Shown here: one piece after another, positions 43,701-55,099 of the stretch | How the letters are laid out: each line of letters starts with the position of its first letter | How positions within the stretch are numbered: position 1 is the stretch's first letter | Origin: Micrasema longulum | Lineage: Eukaryota; Arthropoda; Insecta; Trichoptera; Brachycentridae | Length of the DNA stretch: 64,000 nucleotides | Direction: 5' to 3' | NCBI GenBank assembly: GCA_022494885.1 | Contig: JAGVSM010004227.1 | Location: 47,596-111,595 of the forward strand | Position numbers and translations under genes: made by a program | Notes under the pieces: generated by a model | What the model was told of the DNA's origin: nothing | Databases searched by the model: none | The model's input: the letters and a program-made list of their open reading frames with translations, nothing else

Positions 43701-43989
43701 ATAAATAAATAATTGTTTATTTATTTATTCATTTCAATAAAAACCACAATACTTTTATGGGATTGCGTGCATTTTGTTGAGCGAAAATATTTTACATTAG
43801 AAAAAATATGATATTTATTACATATTCGAAAGTATGCACTATACCAAAAAATGATTGTTTTAAAATAAATTAATATAATTAATCAGTAGTTTAAAAACAA
43901 AATTAACACATTACACAGTATTCAGTTATCAAAAAATTTATGCTTTTAAATTAGTTATAACATATTAAAAACAAATAAAAACTTTTTAT
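43701..43989. other. Intergenic AT-rich stretch
   Basis: No supported feature. Confidence 0.35.
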
Positions 43990-45095
43990 TACATTTGCTA
44001 CTCTTAGAATGAAAACAATTAAAGACTGGCTAGATAATAACTTATTAATACTTAATATTAGGAAAACAAAATACCTGACGTTCTCATTTAAAAAAAGTAC
44101 AAAGGATAACTCAAGTTAATGCTGCATTCGTGTCATAAAGAAATATTGAATTATTATGATAACAGTGGTACTTGTTCCTGTCCACAGATAAATCAGACAG
44201 AAAATATCAAATATTTGGGAGTAGTCATTGACCAACATCTTCGCTGGAAATCTCATATAGACACAACAACTGATAGATTAAGAAAACTTATTTATGTATT
44301 TTACAACCTAAGAAATGTGTTAGACCTCAGCACTCTTCGTTCGGTGTATTTCGCACTATTTCAATCAGTGGCAACATATGGCATAATAGGATGGGGTGGT
44401 TGTGTTCAGACAATCCACAGACCGCTCATGATAACCCTAAAAACCATATTAAAAATAATATTTAAATATCCTCCTACCTTTTCATCGGATTTATTGTTTG
44501 AAGAGGCCAAAGTCCTTTCAATTAGACAAATCTATTATAAGTCATGTCTGATCAACTTTTGGACCACAAGTAGTAAACAAAGAACACAACAGGAAATAAT
44601 AACAAGATATTCCTCAAAAGTAAATTACTACGTACCAAAAAGTAAAACAACTTTGGCTAAGAGACATTTCTCTGTGGTAGGTCAAAGAATTTTTAATTTA
44701 CTAGATCAGGTAACAAAGAAATCTGAATCATTTTCGAAATTCAAATCTGGTTTGAGTAACTGGTTTGCTCGAACGGGAATGGATTTCTGCGATCAAATGT
44801 GGACTAATTGGTAAATGATTAATATGTATTTATAAATGTAAAATGTAATAATGTATAAAGTATCAATGATGTGTATAAACTTATATATGTATATGTATGT
44901 ATAAAATATATATGTATATATGTGTGTGAATGTATGGTTATGAATGCATTACAAGTGCCCCGACTCAACACGGATTTTCTAGCGAGTCGGAGCAAGTTCA
45001 CAGACATGGGTCGTTCCTGATTGTGTCGCTATAAACTGTGTCTCTGTCCTTAACAAATGTATGTATAATGTAATTAATAAATAAATAAATAAATA
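43990..45095 (+). mobile_element. LINE (CR1/Jockey-like), 5'-truncated
   Basis: RT C-terminal region, then a UTR with a TATG-rich tract at 44880-44930, GACTCAACACGGATTTTCTA, and a (TAAA)n tail ending at about 45095. Confidence 0.85.
43994..44814 (+). pseudogene. LINE reverse transcriptase thumb/C-terminal region
   Basis: The first frame TIKDWLDNNLLILNIRKTKY, then LTFSFKK, is the W-x-x-x-N-x-L-x-L-N-x-x-K-T-x-Y block after the RT active site. A frameshift at about 44117 leads to 231 open codons: NIKYLGVVIDQHLRWKSHID (primer grip), STLRSVYFALFQSVATYGII, GWGGCVQTIHRPLM, and a C-terminal KTTLAKRHFSVVGQRIFNLL with a stop at 44812-44814. The longest open LINE piece in the window. Catalytic Y/F-A-D-D and endonuclease are missing, so it is inactive. 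Confidence 0.9.
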
Positions 45096-45429
45096 TTTAA
45101 AATATCTTTCTTGGTCTTTTGCTTCGCTCTTCTCAGGAGAGAACACTTTCCATTCCTTGAAATATTTTTTTTTTCAGCAATTACTTTTCTGATCAAGGTT
45201 CTTCGAACGAGCTACCTTTTTATTTAAAAAATGCACCTTCTCTGAAACATATATCCTTAGAACCTTAACCTCCTTTAATTTTTTATAATTAAAAATATTT
45301 TTATTTCTTTTCTTTTCTTGGTTCTTCTTTTTCTCTCCTTCCGCACTCATCACCTGATTTCTTTTATTATTTTTGATTAATTTATCCATTCATTTATTTA
45401 TTTACTTATGAGTAGTTTTTTGCATATTT

Positions 45430-45755
45430 TTGAGTCATAATTAAGTTCTCCAAAACGGAAGCCATTTTAAGTAGAAGTGTACAAGTTTGGATTTCGTCTA
45501 AGGGAGTAGACTATTGCAGGAGACTGGTGCGAGACATTGCATATTATAGTACTATTAAACGTGCTGTTAAGACGTTTATTAAAATGTATGCTTTTGTAAT
45601 AATTTTAATTTGTAGTATTCTTAAATAATATGAATGCTTCCACTTTCCATTATGTTGTATCCTAACTCAAAACAGGGCCGTGTGCCTCATAGAGTTAGGG
45701 ATACGCTATTGTATTTTTGTATATTTATCTTAATATGAATAAATAAATAATTAAA
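45430..45755 (+). pseudogene. LINE C-terminal remnant and UTR, sister of 47388
   Basis: AAGTTCTCCAAAACGGAAGC, TTTCGTCTAAGGGAGTAGAC and ATTGCAGGAGACTGGTGCGA parallel 47541-47640 of the sister, then a UTR and a GAATAAATAAATAA tail. The frame reads IKFSKTEAI-like peptide with breaks. It marks the extreme C-terminus only. Confidence 0.6.
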
Positions 45756-45762
45756 TTAACAA

Positions 45763-46175
45763 ATTACAACAGGGATGGAGAATACCTTAAAGAAGGGAAT
45801 ATGGAAGTCTAGGCATTTACAGGGCTAATGACCTGTCAATGGCTGGTTTCAGTGGCCACTTTACACACTGTGGTTACACAGTTTTGCCGTTCACCGTTTT
45901 GCCTATGTTTGAACATCCATATTTTTTCAATTCTTCAATTTGTTGATTTTAGTGAAGTTAAAGAGCTAAAATTTTTATGATTGTGAAGATACTCATTTGA
46001 CTGAATTATTTCACATACTAGGCAACGCCTGAAAACAATTTTCCAATTTTTAAACTTCTTCTTGGACCATTTGGTTTTATTACAATATTTGAGTTTGTCC
46101 AAATGTTTGTAGACAAAAGACTGGATTTCACCCCCTCCGGAGTCGTCAAGATTAACAAATTACATCAGGGATTTT
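45763..46175 (+). repeat. RepA locus 11, one full unit
   Basis: The cleanest single forward unit: AACAAATTACAACAGGGATG start, core AATGACCTGTCAATGGCTGG, palindrome AGGCAACGCCTG (46020-46031), then the terminal module GTCCAAATGTTTGTAGACAA and the next-unit start ACAAATTACATCAGGG. About 400 bases. Confidence 0.85.
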
Positions 46176-46305
46176 AATTGTTTTTGCAGCATCAGGGTGG
46201 AGTATCTAGTAACTCTTTTGAATGTAGTAATACGAGTAAGAGTAAACAAACAAAGTAAGCAAACTCCGGTGAGAGCCTTAACCATGCTTGCCTACTTTAC
46301 TACGA

Positions 46306-46600
46306 GGCATCAGATTCTCGACGTCCTGGACGTCCGCTGCTGACTGTTTGTCGGCAGTTTAAGTCAGAACTACGGGACGCAAACCTGACTGGGAGGACGC
46401 GCAGGTGCGTGGAGACTTTTTGTGGATACTATATACTCCAACTAGGGACACTGGATGATAATAGCATGCATCTTTTGAAATATATTTACTTTTTTTGTGC
46501 ATTTTTTGACCAACCCTTCTTTTGACCTGTCGGTTTTTTAGTTGGCTGGAAGATATAGCTTTAAGCAATAAACCCGCCAAAGAACTTATTCTTTGTACTT
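46306..46600 (+). repeat. Repeat zeta copy 2 running into eta
   Basis: GGCATCAGATTCTCGACGTC, CTGGACGTCCGCTGCTGACT and ATACTCCAACTAGGGACACT match 42931-43095 inverted. Further on, TAGTTGGCTGGAAGATATAGC and AATAAACCCGCCAAAG match the eta block, so zeta and eta may be two parts of one LINE 3' end. Confidence 0.6.
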
Positions 46601-47119
46601 GAAAATTTAAATCAATATATACTCAAACTTATTTTTTGTAATTTCCTATTATATAAAAGTACATATTTAAAATCTTCAAACACCAATAAAAAGTAATTAA
46701 TAATTTAAGTATCTCACAATATACCAGCAAGAGCCGGCTTAGCGCGAATTTTATTTTTAGCAAGGAGGGAAATGAATTTTAAAAGAATTGCGTAGGTATT
46801 TACTGCAGATACCCGTAACGAAAATCTGAATATATTTTAGGAAAATATTACACTGAAGTCTGTACTAAAAAAAATATGTTAAATTATTAACCACTTCCTT
46901 ATTACGTGAATCTTGTTCAAAAGGACAAATCACAATTTAAATGTCTTCGAATGAATCCAACTAAAGTCGAAGTGATTAACAATTCTATGTAATTTTCTTA
47001 ATGAACATTTCGATAACTCCCAATAATCTCTTGCAAAACCACCTTAAGCCCGTGACACAGGGCCAGATAAATGAATCCTCTATTAAAGCCACTACCCTTA
47101 ACCAGTTGTCCCTGGGTGT
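46601..47119. other. Gene-free stretch
   Basis: AT-rich, nothing recognised. Confidence 0.4.
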
Positions 47120-47378
47120 ACCTAAAACACTCTCAACCACATGTTAGGTATCCCGAAATTATTACCGGATCAGAATAATATCCATCTCTGGTGCTTTCAA
47201 AGAAATTAATTGCTTATAAACGATTGTTTTAGCAAAGACATTTTTTTTACCTAGAACTCTCTCAACCACATGTTTGGTATCCCGAAATTATTACCGGATC
47301 AGAATAATATCCATTTCTGGTGCTTTCAAAGAAATTAATTGCTTATAAACGATTGTTTAAGCTAAGACATTTTTTTTT
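47120..47378. repeat. Tandem duplication, 129-bp unit
   Basis: ACCTAAAACACTCTCAACCA at 47120 and ACCTAGAACTCTCTCAACCA at 47249. The two units differ at only a handful of positions and both contain TACCGGATCAGAATAATATC. Young duplication. Confidence 0.9.
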
Positions 47379-47387
47379 AAAGAGTCA

Positions 47388-47642
47388 TTGACACATTTCT
47401 TGTCATGCGGTTACAAGAGGAGATCCCACCAGAATGCTCGTACGAGGTTATCCTGTAATTTGAATAACTTAATACCACATGCTCAGAGAAACTTCTCTTT
47501 TGTAGCCCTAAAACCGTTCAATGTCCTGAATGAACACATTAAATTCTCCAAAACGAAAGCCTTTTTTAGAAGAAGTGTACAAATTTTTATTTTGTCTAAG
47601 GAAATAAACCATTGCAGGAGAATGCTGCGAGATATTGCATAA
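47388..47642 (+). pseudogene. LINE RT C-terminal fragment
   Basis: 84 codons open: HQNARTRLSCNLNNLIPHAQ, RNFSFVALKPFNVLNEHIKF, then FRRSVQIFILSKEI. This matches the R-N-x-x-x-x-x-x-P...F-x-Y-x-x-x-K-x-F-N-x-L pattern of LINE C-termini. The region 47642-47794 is UTR; its open frame is not a gene. Confidence 0.7.
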
Positions 47643-47990
47643 ATTTATGTACTATTAAGCGTGTTATTCAGATGTTTATTGAAATATCTGTTAATATTTT
47701 ATTTATTTTTTGCTATTGTTTAATAATGTACATGCTTCCACTTTTCATTACGTTACTCCTATGTAGACAGACGTTGTATATGCAATACTGTTAGTCTTGC
47801 AGAATATTTTGCTTTTTTTAAAAGTGTTTTTCAATTTTTTTTCTTTTAGATTTAGGTTATTGTTTATTTTGTGTTTGAGAATATATTTTAACTTACTTTG
47901 GTGCTATTTGTGAAAACTAGTAATTAGCTTATTTGTTATTTGATTTAATTTATTTATTTAATTTTATTTTATTTTATTTTAATAAATGTT
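47388..47990 (+). mobile_element. LINE 3' end
   Basis: C-terminal ORF2 fragment followed by a UTR (CTTTTAGATTTAGGTTATTG) and a T-rich, TTTATTT-type end near 47960. Sisters: 43200 (UTR only) and 45430. Confidence 0.7.
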
Positions 47991-48070
47991 AATACATAAA
48001 CGGCAAATCTGCCTTTTACAAACATTTATAATACTAAATATATAATACTAAAAAAAAAATTTTAAACATG
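47985..48070 (-). mobile_element. LINE 3'-UTR scrap, sister of 15045-15115
   Basis: Inverted match of GCAAAAGGCAGATTTGCTGT-type words (ACGGCAAATCTGCCTTTTAC at 48001-48020). Inserted at or near the tail of the 47.4 kb LINE. Confidence 0.55.
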
Positions 48071-48230
48071 TTGTTTTGTATTCAATAATAAATGATGACT
48101 TGTTTCATCGGTCATCGCTCTTTATTTCTGGTGAAATAATTGCACGTGTGTGTGTCATCGATCAATAAACTATGACCACTGCATATATATTTATCTAGTT
48201 ATATTCTTGTATTCTTCTTATATTCTTGTC

Positions 48231-48450
48231 AACCTCGTGGTGTTATGGTCAGCGCGTTTGCCTTTCAAGCGAGAGGTCTTGGGTTCGATTTTCGATATGG
48301 TTGATTTGAAATATTTTTATAAGAGGGTGTTTTTACGCTGAGGTTTTAGGCTGATCGTCTTACCTTCATGTAACAAAAAAATGAACAAGATACACTGCGA
48401 TTTGTGTACCATTACAGTGCCTATGCACCATTAGGTGCACAAAAAATGAT
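48231..48450 (+). repeat. SINE family gamma, copy 2
   Basis: Head AACCTCGTGGTGTTATGGTC and B box CTTGGGTTCGATTTTCG, a body with CTTACCTTCATGTAACAAAA, and the 3' words CCTATGCACCATTAGGTGCA, forming a short hairpin. No clear (ATG)n run in this copy. Confidence 0.8.
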
Positions 48451-48771
48451 GAGTTATATTCACAAAAAATGTGTTTTTATTTTTGCTTTTTAAATTTTTC
48501 GTTTTAGCTTTATTTATTACCTTTAAAATGATATTTATTTTACCTTCGCCCTTTAGAATATTCATGTTTATTAGAGGAAATTCTCGTAAGACGTTCATTG
48601 TAATTTATTATGGAAATTAAAAATGAAATATTCTAAAATTTTCGAATTAAGGTATCATTCGTCTTTTTCTTCTCAAATGAAAAAATGCATTTTTTCGTAT
48701 TTTATCTAGCTTTGGCCTTCAATACTATATTTGTTTTACCTATGCTTTTGTAATTATATTTATTCTAGGTA
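48451..48771. other. Gene-free AT-rich stretch
   Basis: Around 48630-48670 a CTAAAATTTTCGAATTAAGG word resembles the end of the 58.85 kb PLE-like module (both continue ...GTATCA(T/C)TCGTCTTTTT), possibly another diverged copy. Confidence 0.4.
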
Positions 48772-49307
48772 CAACCCTTCAATATTAAATATATTCTATC
48801 TGTGCTCGTTAAAAATATAATTTAAATATTTTATTTTAATAGAGAAAAAAACTATAAGAATGATCATACACAATAAAATATTATTTTATTTTGTTCTAGT
48901 GATTCCGAATACAATTTTATTATGAAGTACTGCTGAAAAATAGCCTACCATTTTAATAATCTTTTTAGTACAACACAAACAACAACCCATCACGCCGTTT
49001 CTTCGCAGTGGTAGGCAGAGAGAAAAGAACACACTTTCAACCCTTCAATATTATATATATTCTATCTGTGCTCGTTAAAAATATAATTTAAATATTTTAT
49101 TTTAATAGAGAAAAAAACTATAAGAATGATCACACACAATAATATATTATTTTATTTTGTTCTAGTGATTCCGAATACAATTTTATTATGAAGTACTGCT
49201 GAAAAATTTTAATAGCCTACCATTTTAATAATCTTTTTAGTACAACACAAACAACAACCCATCACGCCGTTTCTTCGCAGTGGTAGGCAGAGAGAAAAGA
49301 ATACACC
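48772..49307. repeat. Tandem duplication, 266-bp unit
   Basis: CAACCCTTCAATATTA at 48772 and 49038. Both units run through TAATAGCCTACCATTTTAAT-type sequence and into the start of repeat epsilon (CATCACGCCGTTTCTTCGCA). Nearly identical, so recent. Only the second unit continues into the rest of epsilon. Confidence 0.9.
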
Positions 49308-49405
49308 ATCACTGTGTCTTTGCATATATACCTGACATCCTTAACATTCATACATTTTCTTATGCACGCATGCTGATTTTTCCGACTTTTGACATGTACA
49401 AACCA
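49245..49405 (+). repeat. Repeat epsilon, copy at 49.3 kb
   Basis: ACAACCCATCACGCCGTTTC, GTGGTAGGCAGAGAG, then TTCTTATGCACGCATGCTGA. Same family as the insertion at 22708. Confidence 0.65.
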
Positions 49406-50084
49406 ACACAGCCCTCATTTCTTGATTTTTTAAAATGCTTTTGTTTGTTTAAATTTTTGCACATAAAATTAATTGAACATTGGCGGATTTATTGCCAAAT
49501 GGCAATTTCTTCCAACCAACCAATAAAATAACTATAAATAATGAAATATTTTTATTTGTATAATTCAAGTTACAAAACATATTAAATAGAAAATAAAAAT
49601 AAAAATACAAAACTAAAGATATATTAAAAAATGAATAATAGTGTTTGCCTATAAAATACCTTAAATCGATACTATAACTCAATAGGAAGAAGAAAAAAAA
49701 GGGAAAGAAGAAAGGAGATGTTTCTTCAGACGTGATTTAAACAGAGATACTGATTTTATCTTTTTACGAATAAAACTTTAGTTAGCTATGCATTTGAAGT
49801 TGAGTAATTTTAGCACACTGTATAATAAAAATGAAAATATACCCAAATAGCACATTTTATTATACGATTTGGGATGATTAATTTTTTTTTTCAATTTTGT
49901 ATATTGCATATTATGTTACGTGCTATGTGAATCTATTTTTTTTAAACTTATTTTATTTATTTCACAATTTTTTTTTCTACATAAACACCTGAATGGGCAT
50001 AAACCTTGTTGAGCTATCCATTTACGTTATTTTATATCATGATCTATAACATAAAAATCAATATAGATAAAATTTTCTTTTATT
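49406..50084. other. Gene-free stretch with an eta block
   Basis: Eta repeat inverted at about 49483-49530 (GCCAAATGGCAATTTCTTCC). The rest is AT-rich without genes. Confidence 0.45.
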
Positions 50085-50266
50085 TTATTTTATTTATTTT
50101 TGCGCCACAACTGGCCAGGAGGCCCAATTACAGTGGTCAGTTACATCACAGAACACCCAGGCTTGAAAAAACTTCATTTTAATTTTTGTGTTCTCACCGG
50201 GAATCGAACCCGGAACCTTCCGTGCGTGAGTCAAGCGTCTTGACCACTACACCACGGAGGCCGCCA
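50085..50266 (-). repeat. SINE family alpha, copy 4
   Basis: Minus strand: head GGCCTCCGTGGTGTAGTGGT, perfect T arm CCGGGTTCGATTCCCGG at 50196-50212, tail with CCTGGCCAGTTGTGGCGC and (AAAT)n. Confidence 0.9.
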
Positions 50267-50727
50267 TAATAAAATAAATAACACTGTATTAATTTAAACG
50301 CAGGAAAAATTGATATCATGCATGGATCTCGACATTTGTCCACCTATCGTAGAGTTTTACAACACATTCGCCTGAGAGATTTAGCCTACTTTCACCATTG
50401 TTTTTCCATTTCAGGCTTCGCTTCAATACATATAGGGGTTGGCACCAGAGTTCATTGTGAACTGCTACTTTTGCCTCCTGCGGCAGATATTTGTTTGCCA
50501 GAGTAGACTTAACAGGAAACGCGTCTCATTTTTCTTCATACCAACGTATTCCCGTATTTTATCTCTGGATTATAACACAAGAGCAATTATTTTTTGCACA
50601 TACACTGTCTTGACATTGATGTGTCTCTATCGTTAAATTTTTTGATAAATTGTTTCTTATGGGCGCTAGGATCATCCAAAAAAGCGCCTAGTTTTATCAG
50701 CCGTTTTCGGGTGTACGGTATTTATTT
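50267..50727. other. Gene-free stretch with possible old repeat
   Basis: Overlapping 62- and 65-codon frames at 50318-50636 have no motif. 50545-50720 resembles 1920-2110. The base composition of 50310-50520 is less AT-rich than the neighbours. Confidence 0.35.
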
Positions 50728-50945
50728 ATTTATTTATTAACGGACATTGTCCATGTATACAATTTATAGGGTTTAAATATAACAATAAAAGAATAGTTTA
50801 AAACATTAAAAAAAAAGAAAAGAAGCATTGACAAACATAAGGGACATCGAGACAAGATCTGGACTATTTATTTAGTGCTCGTTTTAATCGTTGTTAACTT
50901 AAACCAAAAAAGTCCAGATCTTGTCTTTATTTAACAATACGACAA
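50728..50945 (-). mobile_element. LINE 3'-UTR copy, sister of 31980
   Basis: Shares CAAAAAAGTCCAGATCTTGTC and GAGACAAGATCTGGAC (an inverted pair about 65 bases apart) and the (TAAA)n tail on the minus strand at 50720-50740. Confidence 0.65.
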
Positions 50946-51084
50946 AGACGGTTTTATTTACGGTTTATTTTTATATTTTTATATATGTAAAAATAAAATA
51001 AAGTGTTCAGTAGACTCAAATCAGTGTTTGATTTCTAATTATAAGTTTAAATATGGAGTTCTACAAAATAAACACCAAATCAAT

Positions 51085-51190
51085 CAATCAAGGGAAAACC
51101 TTTTTGAGAAGGGATTATGGATAACTCTCTATGAAGGAATTCTAGCCGATCTGAAAGTGTTTGGACGTACTCAAAACATTCTTGAAATTA
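51085..51190 (+). repeat. RepA fragment, locus 12
   Basis: AAACCTTTTTGAGAAGGGAT at 51096, then a deleted core and an inverted terminal-module piece (GTGTTTGGACGTACTCAAAA) at about 51157. Confidence 0.5.
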
Positions 51191-51194
51191 CTTT

Positions 51195-51875
51195 TTTTCA
51201 TTTTTGTTTATTTGTTTATTTTTCCAAACACATATTATTTACAAAAAAATATAATTACTAAAGTACACTTTGAAAAAATACATATTGAAAAAATACCTAT
51301 AAAGACTTCAGCGTCTAAGCATAGGCTATTCCTTTTTTAATTATTAAAAAGTTAATAGCATAAATATATGGTATGACATGAACACGAAAAAAAAAAAGAA
51401 AATAAAAACTAAAATTAACATATGCTGATATTACGAAAACATGATTTATTTTCAGAATGCATTTGTGTTTCATTTTAACTATTTTTTTTAAGAATGTGTC
51501 TATCTGTTCCTTCCATGCTGATCCAAGACCTCAAACCTACTTTAAAATGTAACAGTGATTTGATGTTTTGTGGTTCCTTGGTCTGAAAATTTAAGGATCT
51601 TGGAACAACATGTGAGGAGTGCCTCTGTGCGAACTTAGTTCTGCATCCTGGAACTGACAGTACACTATCGGATCTATTACTAATACGATTTAAATTATTA
51701 CTAAACAAATCTCTGATCAAGTAAACATATTTTATGCACTGAAACTTAGATAATTTTCTAAAACTAAGGAGTCTACTCTCTTTGCATAATTTATTACTAG
51801 GAAATAGTCTATATTTTTTGTAAATCATTTTAATTATATTTTTCTGTGTAATTTCTGATAAAAGATTTATCAAAA
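51195..51875 (-). mobile_element. LINE 3' end, longer sister of 32700
   Basis: RT C-terminal fragment (51475-51873), then the shared UTR with CACGAAAAAAAAAAAGAAAA-type and TATGCTTAGACGCTGAAGTC words and a tail at about 51195. Confidence 0.8.
51475..51873 (-). pseudogene. LINE RT C-terminal region
   Basis: 132 codons open: TQKNIIKMIYKKYRLFPSN, RKLSKFQCIKYVYLIRDLFS, SVPGCRTKFAQRHSSHVVP, LNFQTKEPQNIKSLLHFKVG and LRSWISMEGT. This is the region after the thumb of a CR1/Jockey-type ORF2. Its 32.7 kb relative shares the last 60 residues. No catalytic domain, so inactive. Confidence 0.8.
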
Positions 51876-51877
51876 TT

Positions 51878-52235
51878 GGAAATTGTTTTCAGGCGTCGCC
51901 TAGGAGGTATATTGGTTCAGCCGCATGAATCTCACCCACATGATAAGGGTTTCAGCTCTTTTCTTCACAAAAGTCAAAAGATGGAAGAGTTGGGGAAATG
52001 TGGATGCTCAAACAAAGGCAGAATGGTGAATGTTACGCAGTGTGTAAAGTTTCCACTTAAATCAGCCAATGACAGGTCATTAGCCCTGTAAATGCCTTTA
52101 TTTCCATAGTCCTTTCTCGAAAAGATTTTCCCTCTCTGGTGCGTCAAATTTAAATATGAATAACCTCCTAGGGAGGACATCCAGCCAGTCTGCAAGCATT
52201 TTGACATACTCAAAACATTGTTGAAATTAATCCGA
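51878..52235 (-). repeat. RepA locus 13, one unit
   Basis: Reverse unit from GTTTTCAGGCGTCGCCTAGG through TTAGCCCTGTAAATGCC to the terminal module (CCAGCCAGTCTGCAAGCATT) and ACTCAAAACATTGTTGAAAT. Confidence 0.8.
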
Positions 52236-52330
52236 CTTGCAGTTGTCTTTTTCTCACAGTATCAGGGAGGCATTTGCGAGAGAGTGATAAAAACAATGTT
52301 CAAATATCTTTTCCTCAAAATTGTTGGGCA
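52236..52330 (-). repeat. Headless SINE body, sister of 2230
   Basis: ACTTGCAGTTGTCTTTTTCT and GGAGGCATTTGCGAGAGAGT correspond to 2240-2300. The tRNA-like head is absent. Confidence 0.55.
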
Positions 52331-52804
52331 TCGCATATCATTTGAAGTGTACTTTTCACCCTGTTCCCAGCACTCACCCTTCTCTTAGCATCTTTCTCAG
52401 TCTTTCCGTGCCTAGTAAACATACTTCCCGGATACACAATTTCTGATTCAGAATATCTTCTTTTACAATGATCTCATATTTGGTGATACTTAATTAATTT
52501 GGTACAAAAAAATATTTTGTATTTTCTTTAGCAAAATGACATATTCTTATTAATAAATTTATTCCTTTCTGAAGAGAAAACACTCCGGTTGAAAACGTAA
52601 AAGACGTAATTTACCAAAGTTAAGTAAGTTTACAACAATGTGTTAACCAGTAAATGTAAGCTCTAACCCAAATCTTATTTTCAATCTCCAAAACTTTGTG
52701 TTTTAAAAACTTTATATAAAAGAAAAATTTTCTTTCAAAAAGTTTGTTTTTATTGAAGACGGAAGTTATTTACAAAGAGTTTTATGGCTTAAAGACACAA
52801 TAAA
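52331..52804. other. Gene-free AT-rich stretch
   Basis: Nothing supported. Confidence 0.4.
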
Positions 52805-52985
52805 GTATACCTAACTTTTTTTACTAACCACTTTACAAACTATGTAATATTCATTACTTTGCCTATGGTTCAACACCCATAGTTCCTTAAATTTATCATC
52901 AGTTGAGATTTGTGAAATAAAAAAGCTGAAATCTTTATTGAAGCAAATTCATCTGACTGAATTATTATTTTACCTGTTTCAATCT
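52805..52985 (+). repeat. RepA fragment, locus 14 (diverged)
   Basis: AACCACTTTACAAACTATGT, GTGAAATAAAAAAGCTGAAA and TCATCTGACTGAATTATTAT align with the second half of the unit. Confidence 0.65.
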
Positions 52986-53682
52986 TTATAAGTGCAATCC
53001 AGCATTGTCTATAAAGAATTAGATATATGGGCACTGGCAACACTAAGTACCAGGCCCGCCAATATACCAACCTAACAAGGCACTAGCTGCGGCAAAACGG
53101 AAACGTAAATCAGACTCTCTCCGTTCAACGCTGATACCCGTCGACCAACACGACACAGCTAACGACATTAATCGTAAACGTAAATTCAATTCGCGTTCAT
53201 TTAACACGGCTGGATTTCATTCAATATTTCCTACATCTCTGATTTATTATATTACAGTATTTGTTTTAGTAATCAAATCATAAAATATGCATTTAAAATT
53301 CCATTTAATATGAGTTTGAGCATTTTTTTTTTTACCTTAGAATCTTTAACAAAATATTTTTTTTTCTCTTTATGTTACACGAAAATATTAAAACTGTATT
53401 TATTATAGGAGCAAAAATTCATAAATATTTCTTGTTTACCCACGAACAGGCCATGCCATTTCTATGTAATTGTCCTTTATTTTTTAATACTCTGTTTTCT
53501 TTTCTGAATAATTAAAAAAAAAACAAAAAAATATATAAATAAAAAAAATAATTTTAAAATTTAAAAAATACACGCAACCTTGTAACGAAACTTCAAAATT
53601 CAATTGAATTAACCATCCATACTCCAAAAACAGAATAATTTGGTTAATTTGATTAATTACGTTTTTTTATTGTTATTACTAT
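52986..53682. other. Gene-free stretch
   Basis: The patch 53080-53220 is less AT-rich (GCTGATACCCGTCGACCAAC) but not recognisable. The rest is AT-rich. Confidence 0.4.
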
Positions 53683-54037
53683 TACAACAGAGATGAAGAA
53701 CATTTAAGAGAAGGTAGGAAGGAAATAATTCAATTAGATTAATCTCACCAGCATAAATAAAGGTTTCAGCTCTTTAACTTCACAAACATCAACAGATGGA
53801 AGAATTGAAGGAATATAGATGTTTAAATATAGGCAGAATGGTGAATGTTACACAGTGTGTAAAATAGCCACTTAAACCAGCCATTGACAGGTCATAAGCC
53901 CTGTATATGCCTAGACTTCTATATTACCTTCTTGTAAATGTTCTTCATCTCTGTTGTAATATGTTATTAAAAACAGCTCCCCAGGGAGTTGAATCCAGTC
54001 CTTGTCTACAAAAATTTGGACAAACTCAAAATATTGT
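53683..54037 (-). repeat. RepA locus 15 with inverted left end
   Basis: The left 36 bases are forward (ATTACAACAGAGATGAAGAA). Then a reversed body follows from TTCAATTAGATTAATCTCAC to the reversed start and terminal module CAGCTCCCCAGGGAGTTGAA, ending ACTCAAAATATTGTTGTTAT. Confidence 0.8.
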
Positions 54038-55099
54038 TGTTATTATTATGTTAACTTTGTTAAATAGCTAATCTTGGGCATGTTTCTCATTTTGTAAATG
54101 TTTACCTCGGCACGGGACACCCTAGTAAGGGAACATTATTTTGTAAAAAACAAAGAATACAAACAATGTAAAAGTATAAATAAATAAGTAAATAAATATA
54201 TACTCAAAATATTGCAGAAAGAAGGGACGTTAAAAGCATTAAAAATAATTTTACATGTTGAAATACGTATTTTTTTCATTTGTCTTACAGCCAAACAGTT
54301 TACAATAGACATACCTTCCATTTTGTCTAAATTTGAACAGTACCTACGTAAAACTTATTTTATTTAGATCTTATTTAAGGTTTGTCATTTGAAGAACAAA
54401 AGTAATTTTAATTTATTATAAAATATTTTCAAATGTTCCATTTCTTTTCATTCTTGCGATGAACTTAGGAAGCGAAACATAATAAAATATATAATGGAAA
54501 AAAATATTTTTATAAATTACGATTGTTTGATTAAAAGGGTAGAATTTACTTTTCGTATATGCTACCTTTTCGGTTCATAAGTAAATGTTATTTTTGCTTT
54601 TTACAATAAATGTTATAAATACAAAATACACTCTCACGTACGTGATCGGACGTGACGCTATGAAAAATAATGTCGCCGAGTCTGATGAAAAAATGCTTTA
54701 ATTACACTGTTACTGTGAAAAAAGTACATATACTCGTATGTCATTTCATTTGTAAATACAATACAATCCTATATATTGAATAATGTAATCAAAATTATAA
54801 TAATATTTGTTTGGATATTATCGCAGTAAGCTGTTTAGTACGTGAATAAAACATCAAAGTCTACATTCATCATAAAAATGCTTTTTTAAGTTAAAATAAA
54901 AATTTGAAATCCATTTTGTTTTAATGCAAAAAACATTAGTAATCCCGGACACGCTATTTTAATATATTTACTATTATAATCAAATTAATCTTTATTTTAC
55001 ATTAAAAGTTCTTTATTTGAAATTATCTCATATTTATACTTACTAAGCACTAACTTTGTGGTTGTTAAATAAATGAATATAAAACACTTATTTTTTTGG
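54038..55099. other. Gene-free AT-rich stretch
   Basis: Over 1 kb with no gene or repeat recognised. Confidence 0.4.

Noticed and set aside
26747..50266. Possible real tRNA genes at the well-preserved T arms
   Set aside because: Acceptor arms do not pair, and each is fused to a common SINE body found in several copies.
37200..52091. Repeated frames with an EN(C)FRR(C)LVG(D)(L/I)VQPDESHP-like start at 34055, 37385, 51876
   Set aside because: They come from RepA in a fixed orientation. No copy is longer than about 70 codons and the frame breaks differently in each.
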